DNA of 64,000 nt from an uncultured Christensenellaceae bacterium (GTDB lineage: Bacteria; Bacillota; Clostridia; Christensenellales; Borkfalkiaceae). Made by a program: the position numbers and the translations under genes. The notes under the pieces were generated by a model. The model saw only the letters and a list, made by a program, of their open reading frames with translations, did not search any database and was not told where the DNA came from. The number at the start of each line of letters is the position of its first letter. Position 1 is the first letter of the stretch. The DNA is taken from the NCBI GenBank assembly GCA_910588695.1, contig CAJUOV010000001.1, positions 124,001 to 188,000 of the forward strand. The letters run 5' to 3'. Shown here one piece after another: positions 9,469 through 20,600 of this stretch.

Positions 9469-12400
9469 ATGAAGAAAATACTTTTGACGGTTTCGGCGAT
9501 AGCCTGTGCGTTTACGGGCATTATCGCGGCTTCCTGCCAAACGACGGAAACGGTCAGTTATCAGTTTAATACAATGTGCACCGACGTTTCGGTTGCGGAC
9601 ATCACGGTAAATAAGGGCGAGGAGTTTACTTTGCCCGTTCCTTCGTCCCGCGGAAAGGAGTGGGAGTTCGCGGGTTGGTATACGAACGAGAATCTGACGG
9701 GCGATCCCGTGACGAGCGCGGTCGCCGAGACCGGTACGACTTATTATGCAAAATGGGAACAGCTCTATAAACTTACGCTCGATCTGAAAGGCGGCTCTCT
9801 TTCAAATGCCGACGATCTGTATCTGAAAGCGGGAACGAACGTTTCCGCATATCTTGCGGAATACGTTCCCGTAAAATCCGGCTATGAGTTCGGCGCATGG
9901 CAGAACGGAACGAGCGAGATCGGCGGCGCGTTCAGAATGCCCGCGCAGGCGACGACGCTGACCGCAAAATATAAAGTGGGTTATAGCATCGATGTCTGGA
10001 TGCAGAGCATCGAATATCTGCGCGCTGAGGATAAAACGGGAATCGACGAGTTCGAGAAAGAGACGGTCACGCTCTACGCCTACGCGCAGACGGATTTCGA
10101 CGTGGAATATTCGATGACCGGTTTTCACGAAATTTCGCACAGCGGTTCGGTTACAAACGGCGATCTCGTCGACGAGCCGCAGGAAGGGGACAACCATTTC
10201 GTCCTGTATTTCAACAGAGAGCTTTACACGATCCGACTCAACGCCAACCTTGGCGATACCGCGTCGTCGGAATACAGTTATCAATACTATTACGACGAAG
10301 AGTTCGTGCTTCCCTACGATCTCTATTCCAATGTGGGTTACGTGTTTGCGGGTTGGTCGGAGAGCGCGACGGGAAAGAACGATTATCCGATCGACTTTAT
10401 CGATGCGGTTCTCTATAACAAAACGGAGGGCGACGATTCGGAAGTCAAGAGAGAAAAGTATTTCGTGAGCGGAGACGCCACGCTCTACGCGTATTGGAAT
10501 AAGGGTTATTCCGATATGTTCGGCGGTTCCGATACGATCTTTTATCTCGGCGACGAATCCCGCGACATTTATCTTTACCGCGGCGGAAAATACTTTAAGG
10601 GGATGTATACTCCTTCGAATAAACAGTTCGCATTTTACGATAAGCAAGGCGATAATCTTCTCTTCTCGGGAAAACTTCTCGACGGGGATAAGTTCTGCTA
10701 TCAGAATAAGACGCTGGAAGAGAGACAGCCTTCGCTGTATTCGATGAAAGAGGGTCTTAACGAAAACATTATCCTGTCTTTCAAGCGTTACGATGCGATC
10801 GAGTACATCGAAAAAACGGGAGAAGGCGCAGAAGCGAAGGCAACGGGAACTTATACGATCGATACCGAGACGAACGAATTTACGGCAACTTTCGGGAACG
10901 AAGGTCCTGCCGCCGTCGCGGGTAAGACGATTCATTTTATCCTGTCCAACATTACCACTCAGTCGGGAAGTTCGAGAGCGGTCTTTCTGATTCGCAACGA
11001 AGAGGAAGTTGCGCTCGGAATGTTACCCCGTCTCATAGTGAGCGGTTCTCAGCTCGGATCGCTTACTAAGCCCTATTACAGCCTGTCGCTGAACGGTTAC
11101 GGGATCGCGACTTATTACAACGGCAACTCGCCTACCAACTATCAATATTACTATGATGCGGATACGGATTCCTATCCTTTGATCTCGGTTTCTTCTCAGG
11201 GGAGTTCCGTGGTCGGCAATGCGAAACTCATCAGAGAGGGCGCGTTGTTCGGATATATGATCTACGATAAGTCGCTCGATATGACTTTTACGGGCACGAA
11301 CGCGGGCGAATTGACGCTCGACGGCGTGAAAAACGCGACCTATGTGAACGGCTCGACGGTAGCAAAGGGTTTGTATACGCTGACTACTTCCTATTTCGGC
11401 GGATACATCGTTACGCTTACGACTGCCGGAAGTGAGGTCTATACCTTCTTGCTCGAAGCGCATCTTGATTTTAATACCGAAGCGGGTTTCGTGACTTACT
11501 ATACTTTGTCCCGCAAGCCGAACGGCTATATGGAGTATTATTACTACGAGGGCAAGGACAGCAGCGGAAAAGATCAGGTTTACGCGCCTATTCTCGTTAT
11601 CAACGACGAAGAAGAGGGGAAGGCAAATCTCTACGAGTCGAACGACGGTTTCGTAAAATCCGCAACGGGCACCTATGTAAAAGATGAAGATACGGGGCTC
11701 TATCTCTTTACGGTCACCGACAGAGTTTCCGGAATCGATCATTCGGGCAGCAAATTCAACATCGATAATATTTCCGAATTCCTGTTTGCACTCGATACTT
11801 CCGCAATTTCGAAGCGGGTGTATTACCGTTATTCGCAGAAAGATATACAGAACAGCGAAACGGTATTTTCCAAAGTCTACCATGCGCCCGCAGACAGCGC
11901 GCAGAAGGGAATGACGCTCACGATCGTCGGCGGCTTTGCGATTATTACGGAGAAGAACGAGGCGAGCAGCGTAACGGGAACTTACGAAACGAATGATAAC
12001 GGCGTGACGCGCGTTACCACTTCGGGCGGTTACATCTACCTTGAAATCAACGAAGAGAACGGCACTTTCATCCGTTACGATTCGCTGTACGGTACGGCAT
12101 ATCTCTACAAAGAGGACGGAACGACCGACAGTAAAGAAACGATCACTTTCGACGGCAAAGGCGGTGCGACTTACACCGTCCGCGTCATGAACAGCGAAGG
12201 AACGGAATACGTCAGCCGCGCATATGTCGGATCCTATGAGGCGAAAGAAAGCGGAGTATTCTCTTTCCTCGGCGGTTCAGACGGCGAGGGGCATACCGCG
12301 GATCCGTTTGATTTTGTCATCGTAACGGCGAATAACCGCAATTATTTCTCCATTCTCAGCGAGAATGCGGGGACTTATACCTCCGCATTGGGTACGCTCG

Positions 12401-14658
12401 TTCTCGACGGTTCCGGATTCGATGCGACATATACCGATACGTTCGGAAACCATTACCGCAGCCAGTACCGCGTTCGCACCCGTCAGAACAAAGACGGTTC
12501 GACAGACAATATCGTATATATCTACGTCAACGGAGAGTATCTGTATTTCAAACTCGACAGCGCAAACATGACGTTTGAGCTGATCGGGAATGAATTCGGC
12601 AACTATCTCGTAATGGATAACCAAGCAATGACCGGAAAATATCTCATGCTTGACGGCGAGGGATACTATGTTCTGTCCGAAATGGCGGACGAGAACGATC
12701 CGGATGCGGAAAACGGGCTGAAAAAGATTTCGGAAGGGAATTATACCAAGTCTGCGGACGGTATCGTTACGTTCTCTTATCAGGTCAACGGGCTTCCCGC
12801 GCTTACCATGAAGGGAAGAACGGGCGCAATTTCCGTAAACGATTCGCTTTACAACGCGTTCTTCGTACAATACGACGGAATTGCAAACACATATGTGAAC
12901 GAAGCGGATTATTCCGTGCTTGTGCTTGACGACGTCGGCGGCGCAATCCGTTACACGCAGAACGGCTCGGCGGAACGCGGAAGCTATACAATGATCACCG
13001 AAGGCGACTACAATTTGTTCTACTATGTGGCGAACAACGGGACGTTTGCACGGATTTACAGCTACGGATCCAACGGGATCGCTACGAGCATCGAGCGCAA
13101 CAGAATTTCTTATTACAACAGCAGTCTTTCTTCGCTCGTGTTCACGGAGTACGGGTTTGCGGTGTTCAACGGCGCCGAGCGCTACTATTACTTCGAAGAG
13201 GAAGACGGTACGGTTGCCATCTACCGTTTTGCGACCGAAGAGGATAAAAACAACGCTTTGGTGACGGTGAACCGGTTTGGTTATATCCGCGAAGAGATCG
13301 AGAACGGATTCCAGACTACGATCGAGCGCGGCGGCGAAACGTATTATAAAAATAACGATCAGACGATTTCGTTCACCCGTCCCGCAGAGAACAGCGAAAA
13401 ATACTTTATCACGCTTTCGGCAGGTAAGAAAACGGCGAAAGCGGATCTTACAAAACTTTCGTTCATCCCCGGAGGCGGTACGGAGTTTTCCGTAAAAGGC
13501 ACCGTTCGTCTTGTGCCCGTTGCGGGAAGCGATCCCGATTTCAAAGAGGGCGACTATAACTGTACGGTCGTCAAAAAACGGCTTCCCAAGGCGGAGGGAC
13601 AGGAGAGCGCTCCCGACGTATACGAAACGTATATCATGCTCGGCAATTTCCGTTACGATATCGGATTGACTTATTCTTCGACCGTCGAGAATTGTAATTA
13701 CACGGTGCAGAACATGCGCTTCTACGTTGACGCGGATTCCTATTTGTACCGCTACACAGTTGCGCTCTACGCTATGTTGCTCGGGTCTACTTCGGCGGCG
13801 GAGCAGATGGTTCCCTTCTTCGGACATATTACGATCTGGGAAAATTATGACGAACAGGGCGACGCCGTGGGCGGCATGTTCATGACGGGTAAATTCGGCG
13901 AGACCGTTCAGTGTCTGGATACGAACAATAATATCATCAATTTCGAACAGCAACCCTGCGAGAGCAGCAACGGTTATTTTACGGTCACCGTGGATCACAG
14001 CACGGAAAAGGGCGGCGACGGTTACACTTACAAGGGTGTGTTCCAGCTGGATACCAGCCTCGGCATGGTGACCTACCGTATGGTATCCTTCTGCAGAGAG
14101 CAGAAGTTTACGCAGTCGGTCGGCGGGGTCAACTACGAGATCACCGTTCAGCGCGTCATCACATCCGAACAGGAGAGCGCTTCGCCCGGAAGACTGTATT
14201 CTCTTGCGATCGCAACGGTTGACGGAGAAACCGTCACGGCAATCGAACCGGATTCGATTTTCAACATCAAAAACGTTTGGAACATTATCGTAAGAGAGAC
14301 CGATCCCGATACAAAGAAGATCACTTCGTCCGTATTCTATAAGATTCCGATGACGGAGAAAGAGATCGGAAGCGGCATTAACGATAAATTGGTAAAACCT
14401 TACGCCAGCGTTTCCCTCGAAGTGATCAAAAACGTCGAAACGGTTTACAGCGAAGACGGAAAGTCCTATGTGGATATTCTGGGCGACGAAGTTCTGTCGT
14501 TCCGCATCGGAAGAACCGACTATATTGTCAGCGAGTCCGCTTATGATGCGACAACGGGCATTTATATCGCAACAATGTATTCGGGAGCGCAGTACAAAAT
14601 TACGATCGAGACGGTTGACGGAGGAAAGGTCGCAAAGATCGAACCGGTCAGCGCCTGA
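9469..14658 (+). CDS. Giant surface lipoprotein with InlB-type repeats
   Basis: 1729 residues from ATG 9469, preceded by AAGGAG with good spacing; upstream in-frame codons lie in the promoter region and are not used. The signal peptide ends in IAASC (Cys23), an acceptable lipobox. Residues about 35-370 contain several InlB/Listeria-Bacteroides (Flg_new) repeats, seen as FAGWYTNEN, TTYYAKWEQ and YVFAGWSES. The remaining 1350 residues are beta-rich and aromatic (many YxY and GTYT-like strands, such as GTYEAKESG and GNYTKSADG), suggesting a long stalk of repeated small beta units, but no named domain is recognised. First gene of the protease/Opp operon, so perhaps a substrate-binding or adhesive surface partner. 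Function unknown. Confidence 0.85.
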   Translation: MKKILLTVSAIACAFTGIIAASCQTTETVSYQFNTMCTDVSVADITVNKGEEFTLPVPSSRGKEWEFAGWYTNENLTGDPVTSAVAETGTTYYAKWEQLYKLTLDLKGGSLSNADDLYLKAGTNVSAYLAEYVPVKSGYEFGAWQNGTSEIGGAFRMPAQATTLTAKYKVGYSIDVWMQSIEYLRAEDKTGIDEFEKETVTLYAYAQTDFDVEYSMTGFHEISHSGSVTNGDLVDEPQEGDNHFVLYFNRELYTIRLNANLGDTASSEYSYQYYYDEEFVLPYDLYSNVGYVFAGWSESATGKNDYPIDFIDAVLYNKTEGDDSEVKREKYFVSGDATLYAYWNKGYSDMFGGSDTIFYLGDESRDIYLYRGGKYFKGMYTPSNKQFAFYDKQGDNLLFSGKLLDGDKFCYQNKTLEERQPSLYSMKEGLNENIILSFKRYDAIEYIEKTGEGAEAKATGTYTIDTETNEFTATFGNEGPAAVAGKTIHFILSNITTQSGSSRAVFLIRNEEEVALGMLPRLIVSGSQLGSLTKPYYSLSLNGYGIATYYNGNSPTNYQYYYDADTDSYPLISVSSQGSSVVGNAKLIREGALFGYMIYDKSLDMTFTGTNAGELTLDGVKNATYVNGSTVAKGLYTLTTSYFGGYIVTLTTAGSEVYTFLLEAHLDFNTEAGFVTYYTLSRKPNGYMEYYYYEGKDSSGKDQVYAPILVINDEEEGKANLYESNDGFVKSATGTYVKDEDTGLYLFTVTDRVSGIDHSGSKFNIDNISEFLFALDTSAISKRVYYRYSQKDIQNSETVFSKVYHAPADSAQKGMTLTIVGGFAIITEKNEASSVTGTYETNDNGVTRVTTSGGYIYLEINEENGTFIRYDSLYGTAYLYKEDGTTDSKETITFDGKGGATYTVRVMNSEGTEYVSRAYVGSYEAKESGVFSFLGGSDGEGHTADPFDFVIVTANNRNYFSILSENAGTYTSALGTLVLDGSGFDATYTDTFGNHYRSQYRVRTRQNKDGSTDNIVYIYVNGEYLYFKLDSANMTFELIGNEFGNYLVMDNQAMTGKYLMLDGEGYYVLSEMADENDPDAENGLKKISEGNYTKSADGIVTFSYQVNGLPALTMKGRTGAISVNDSLYNAFFVQYDGIANTYVNEADYSVLVLDDVGGAIRYTQNGSAERGSYTMITEGDYNLFYYVANNGTFARIYSYGSNGIATSIERNRISYYNSSLSSLVFTEYGFAVFNGAERYYYFEEEDGTVAIYRFATEEDKNNALVTVNRFGYIREEIENGFQTTIERGGETYYKNNDQTISFTRPAENSEKYFITLSAGKKTAKADLTKLSFIPGGGTEFSVKGTVRLVPVAGSDPDFKEGDYNCTVVKKRLPKAEGQESAPDVYETYIMLGNFRYDIGLTYSSTVENCNYTVQNMRFYVDADSYLYRYTVALYAMLLGSTSAAEQMVPFFGHITIWENYDEQGDAVGGMFMTGKFGETVQCLDTNNNIINFEQQPCESSNGYFTVTVDHSTEKGGDGYTYKGVFQLDTSLGMVTYRMVSFCREQKFTQSVGGVNYEITVQRVITSEQESASPGRLYSLAIATVDGETVTAIEPDSIFNIKNVWNIIVRETDPDTKKITSSVFYKIPMTEKEIGSGINDKLVKPYASVSLEVIKNVETVYSEDGKSYVDILGDEVLSFRIGRTDYIVSESAYDATTGIYIATMYSGAQYKITIETVDGGKVAKIEPVSA

Positions 14659-14687
14659 ACTCGGGGCGATTAAAGAGGCATACGATT

Positions 14688-17600
14688 ATGGTAAAATTCA
14701 AGAAAACAGCGTTGAGCATTGCGTCCGTCGGAATGGCGGCGTGCTTCTCGACAAGCGTCGTCGCTTTGGCGATCGAAAACACAAATCAAACGGGTCGTGC
14801 GTCTGCAGAAAAGGGAGACGCAATTACCCGTTTAGATACGCCTATCGGGAACAATCTCGAAGAATATTTCGACAGCAACGTCGTCTACCGTTTGAGCGAG
14901 AACGTCAAGGATAATCAGGAGATTTCCGTCATTCTGTCGTTGGATACGGTTTCTCAGCTCGATGCGTATAATCAGTCTGCAAAAAAGCAAACGTTTGCGG
15001 ACTATCTCGGAACGGCTTCGGCGAAAACGCTGGCAAGAAAGAACAGAGCGGCTTGCGACGAACTGATCCGCACGCTCGACAAGGCGCAGATTTCCTATAA
15101 AATGGGCACGGAATACGACGCCGTGATCAGCGGATTCGAGGTCATGCTCAAAGCAAAAGATTACTATAAACTCGCAGACGCTGTCGGCGATCGGGCGACT
15201 TTGATCGTCGGCGAAGTGTACGCGCCTGCGGAAACAGAGGTCGTTACGAACGAAGTCGACGTTTACGAAACGGGAATTTTCGACAGCTCGTCCTGTCAGC
15301 ATCAGGGCGACGGAGTCGTCGTTGCCGTACTGGATACCGGTCTCGACTATACGCACTCCGCATTCGATCCCGCCAACTTTACGACAACGCACGAAGCGTT
15401 TACGCTTTCCAGCGTCAGCGCGAAGGTAAACGATTCGACGACTCCGCTCTCTGCTTCGCAGACGACGGCGGGGTTGACGGGCGAGGACGTGTATGTCAAT
15501 AAAAAGGTTCCCTTTGCATACGATTACGGCGATAAAGACGCGGATGTATTCCCGATCGATTCCGAGCACGGAACGCACGTCGCAGGCATTATTGCGGGGA
15601 ACGACGATGTGATCACAGGTGTCGCGCCCAATGCGCAGCTTGCGATCATGAAGGTTTTCTCCGATAAAACTGCGGGCGCGAAAACTTCGTCGCTCGTCGC
15701 CGCGCTCGACGACTGCGTGAAACTCGGCGTAGACGTGATCAACATGTCCTTGGGTTCGGGCGCGGGCTTTACTACGCAGGACGACGAAGAACGCGTGCAG
15801 GTAATCTACAACAGAGTGAAAGAAGCGGGGATTTCGCTCATCACGGCGGCGGGCAACGACTATAACGCCGTGTTCGGTTCGGAAAAGAACGGTAGCAATC
15901 CGTTGACCTCCAATCCCGATTCGGGTGTGGTAGGCTCTCCTTCCACATACGAAGCGTCGCTTTCGGTCGCATCCGTCGGCGGCGTCAAAACCCCGTATTT
16001 CCTTTTTAACGACGAGATCATGTATTTCTCGGAGGCGTCGGTATCCTCCAACAAAACCAAGAGCTTTGTCGACGACATTTTGAAAACGGTCGGCGACGTA
16101 GAGAGCTATGATTTCGAATACGTCACCATTCCCGGAATCGGCAGACGTTCCGATTACAGCGGGGATAAAGAATATTATAAAAACAAAATCGTTCTCGTAA
16201 AGCGCGGAACGAATACGTTTGAAGAGAAAGTGGACGTTGCGCTCCGTATTGTCGGCGCGGCGGGTATTATTATTTATAACAACGTGTCGGGCTCCATCTC
16301 CATGTCGGTCGGCGCGGATATCGGCGCGGTCTGCTCCATCTCGCAGGACGAGGGCGAAAAGCTCGCGGCTTCGAGAACGGGAATTCTCAGAATCAGCAAA
16401 AATCAGGTTGCGGGTCCTTTTATGTCGGACTTCTCCTCTTGGGGTCCCACTTCCGATTTGCGCATCAAGCCCGAGATTACGGCGCACGGCGGCGAGATCT
16501 ATTCGGCGGTTCCCGGACAGGATTACGACAGGCTGTCCGGAACTTCGATGGCGGCGCCCAATATGGCGGGCGCGGCGGCGTTGATCCGTCAATATGTAAA
16601 ATTCGGCGACAGCGTGTTCGGAGAACTCGACGAGATCGAGGTTACCAAGCGCGTCAATCAGCTCGCCATGTCTACGGCGGACATTGTCCGCAATAAGAAC
16701 GGACTTCCCTACGCGGTCAGAAAACAGGGCGCGGGGCTCGTCAACATCACCAAAGCGACCACGACCGCCGCTTATATTTCCACGTTCCGCAACGGGGAGG
16801 AGATGGATAAGAGCAAGCTCGAGCTCGGCGACGATAAAGAAAAGACGGGCGTCTATACGATGACCTTTGCAATCAATAACGTTACGGGTTCGGCAGTTTC
16901 GTATAATATCGGCAGTATCGTTATGACGGAGGGGGTCAGCCCCATCTATACGAGCCACGGCGACACCACCGTGACGCAGAACGGATATTTGCTCAGTCCT
17001 GCGACGGCGATCGAAAACGTGAAAAACGGAACGGTAAGCGGCAGCACAGTGAGCGTTCCCGCCAAAGGGAGCGCGGAAGTTACCGTTAAGATCACGCTTT
17101 CCGACGCGGATAAAAAATATCTCGACGAATCCTTCGAAAACGGCATGTATGTCGAAGGCTTTATCACCATGAGCGCGGCAAGCGGAACTTCGGTCGATAT
17201 CAGCGTGCCTTTCCTCGCGTTCTACGGCGATTGGACGCAGGCTCCCATTTTCGACGAAGAATATTACGACACCAATGCAGACGAACTGAACGCCGGACTC
17301 GATCCCGAAGATAAGCTCATGGCAGACGCATACGCGACGCGCGTGATCGGCGGGTTCTATTCCGATTATATCTCCACGCTCGGTTCATATTTGTTCAATC
17401 AGAACCCTGCGATGGCGCAGGTCGCCGCGAATAAAGATCATATTGCGCTCTCCAACTTCGAGGACGGAAGCGGTTCCGCGCTCAACAAGATCAATTCGAT
17501 TGCGGCGGGATTTTTGAGAAATGTCAAACGTTGGGAACTCTCGATCGTAGAGGATTCCACGGGCAAGACGATCTGGACTACGGGCGACAAAAATCAGCGT

Positions 17601-20600
17601 AAATCTTTCGGCAATAACGGCGGACATATCTATCAGTCCAGTCTGAAAGTCGATTTCAGCGTGCTCGAACAGAATCTTAAAAACAATACCAAATACACGG
17701 TGACGGTCAAAACGTATATCGACGGCGACGAATCGCAGCAGAAGAACAAGCGCGATACCTTTACGTTCCCGCTCTATATCGACTTCGAAGCGCCCATTGT
17801 GACGGGCGTGGATTACCGCACCGAGTACGATCAGTCGACCAAGAAGACCCGTCTTTTTGCGGACGTGAACATCTATGACAACCACTATGCCATGGCGGTT
17901 CAGTTCGGTCAGATCACCGAATCGACGAATCCCCAGTATCGGTTTACGATGAGCTCGTTCGGCAAGTATATGACGCCCGTCTACTCTTCTTACAACTCGA
18001 CTTCGAAAGTGACGTTCGAGCTGACCGATTATCTCGCTCAGATCAAAGAGTCCGTCGGAATCAAGTATAACGATCAGACGGGGTCTTCCGAAATCGTCTA
18101 TAACAATAACTGCTTTATCGCAAGCTGTTACGATTACGCCATGAACTCGGCGACTTACGAGTTGAGCGTTCCCGACGAAATTCTTGCGATGTACTTTGAG
18201 GAGAGCGAGGTTAAGCTCAGCCCCAACGAGACCCTCGATCTTACTACCGTACTCGATATTTTCCCCGCGGAAACTTGGAAGCAGGTGCTTGATTTCGAAT
18301 CGGTCAATCCCGACATTGTCGGCGTTGTCAATCAGACCGCGATCGCAAAAGAAGCGGGTATGGGTAAATCCACGACCATCGTGGCAAGCGGAAAAGACGC
18401 AAAGGGCAATCCCGTCAGTGCAAGCATCAAGATCAGCGTTCTTCAACCGGGGGACGAGGGATATAAAAAATATGATCCTCCTCAGGTAAATAAAGCGAAA
18501 ATATCGAAATATCAGACGATCAAAGCATATTATTCGGTATCGAGCGAAGACCGAGGCGTGGGCACTACGGGCGGGACTTACGATTTCGGGAATCAGTATT
18601 CCCTTTCGATGTTCCCCTCCGAAAGCATCAAGCTCATCTGCGAGATCGACAATTATTTCCCCGAATATTCGCCGAAGTTGAAGTATGTCTCGTCGAGACC
18701 CGAAAACGCGTCTGTTTCCGAAGACGGAACGATTGTCGCGCTCAAACGGGGCAGCGCTACGATCAACGTGACGCTTGAAATCGCTTATCCGAACAGAACG
18801 GTCACTTTCTTTGTGGGCACGGTCGAGCTCAATATCAAAGACCCGTTCACTACAAACAGCATTTATCTCATGTCGTATAAAGGATTGGGCGGCGAAGTCG
18901 TCATTCCCGACGACAGGGGGATTACGACCATTCAATCGTATGCGTTCTCCAATTACGAATATGTCGAAAAAGACGTTCAGAACGGCGACGTGATCGACGA
19001 CGAGGATCCGTACTACATCAAGCAGATGTACATCGGTGAAAATACGATCACCAAAGTCGTTATTCCCGAGGGCGTGACCGCCATCGAGGAGTATGCGTTT
19101 GCAAAACTGACCGCGCTTGAAGAGGTTGTATTTCCTTCCACGTTGAAGCGTATCGGCGTAGGCGCGTTCTACGGTTGCGAAAAATTGACGAAAGTCAATT
19201 TGGAGAACGTGAAATTCATCAACGAAAAAGCGTTTGCGGAATGCAATCTTTCGCAGGTCAATCTGGATTCGATCGTGGCGATCGGAACTTACGCGTTTGA
19301 GAAAAACAAGATCGGAAAGCTGGAATTGCCCGCTTCCGCACAGTCGCTCGACGCGGGCGCGTTCCGCGACAATACGATGCTCAACTCGGTGGAGTTCAAG
19401 GCTTCCAAAATCAAGATCGGCGAAGAAGTGTTCAGCGGCTGTACGAGTCTGATCCGCGTAAATATCAACGCGGCAGTCATTCCCGCGCGTGCGTTCTTCC
19501 GCTGCTCCGGTCTGAAATATGTCACGCTGGGCAGGGATGTTACCGTCATCGGCGAAGAGGCGTTCGGCGCGACCAGCGTAGAAAAATTCACGCTTGCTGC
19601 AAGAAGCCCCCTGAAGGTGTCGGAAGACGGAAAACTTGTCTATAACGCGAACGGCGAACTTATACTCGTCGCGCCTCAGTACGGTTCGACGACGCTCGAT
19701 CTCGGAGATTCCGAATCGATCGCAAACGGCGCGTTTGCGGGCAACGGCTCCATTCAGAAAGTAATCGGCAACAATGTGAAAACGATCGGGGATTACGCTT
19801 TCGCGGATTGCGCGAACCTCAGCTCCGTAGAGTTCCCGATGCTCGAAAAGATCGGCAACTATGCGTTCATGAACGCAGGCAGATTGGAACAGGTGCCCGA
19901 TCTTACGAAGGTAAAAGAAATCGGAAACCGCGCGTTTGCGTTTACGAATATTCAGGACGTATCTATTCCCGCAAACATGAAAGTGGGTGATTATGCTTTC
20001 GCGTTCTGTATCAGGCTCGCAACCGTCTCGATCGGGGACGGCGCGGTGTTGGGCGAAGCGGCGTTCTACAACCCCGTTGAGAATTTCGTATTCGACGGCA
20101 CCGAAAAGACGCAGTCCAATTTGCAGAATCACTATGAGCAGTACGACTATACGGTAACGGGCGAAAACGGCGAAAGCACGACTTACAGTTATTACAAATA
20201 CAGATTCGAAGACGGCGTCTATTCGCAACTGAAATCGCTTACGATCGGCGACAACGTAACGATCGGAAACTATGCTTTCGGAAACAGCGCAAGACTTGCT
20301 TCGGTCACGCTCGGCGCGGGCGCGAAGATCGGCGACTATGCGTTCCAGAATGCGAATTCGCTCAAAGAGATCGATCTGTCCAAAGTAACGGAGATCGGCG
20401 AGGGCGCCTTCTCGGGTACGAGAACGCGGGATTTCTGGCTGTACCGCAATTCTTACAGATATGCCTATGAGCTCGAATACGTCGACGGCGAACTCATGAC
20501 GGTCGGATATAAATATTCCGATTTTGGTCCTGCGTTCACGACGGCGGATGTTTCGGGCGCGACTAAGATCGGTTTGGGCGCGTTTGCTTACAACTCGGCT

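Noticed and set aside
17385..20228. A 947-codon open frame on the minus strand opposite the subtilase/LRR gene (others opposite 1443-2777, 4090-5769, 7347-9065 and 12277-13998)
   Set aside because: They run antisense to clear genes, lack ribosome binding sites, have no recognisable domains and arise because the codon usage of the real genes avoids stops on the other strand.
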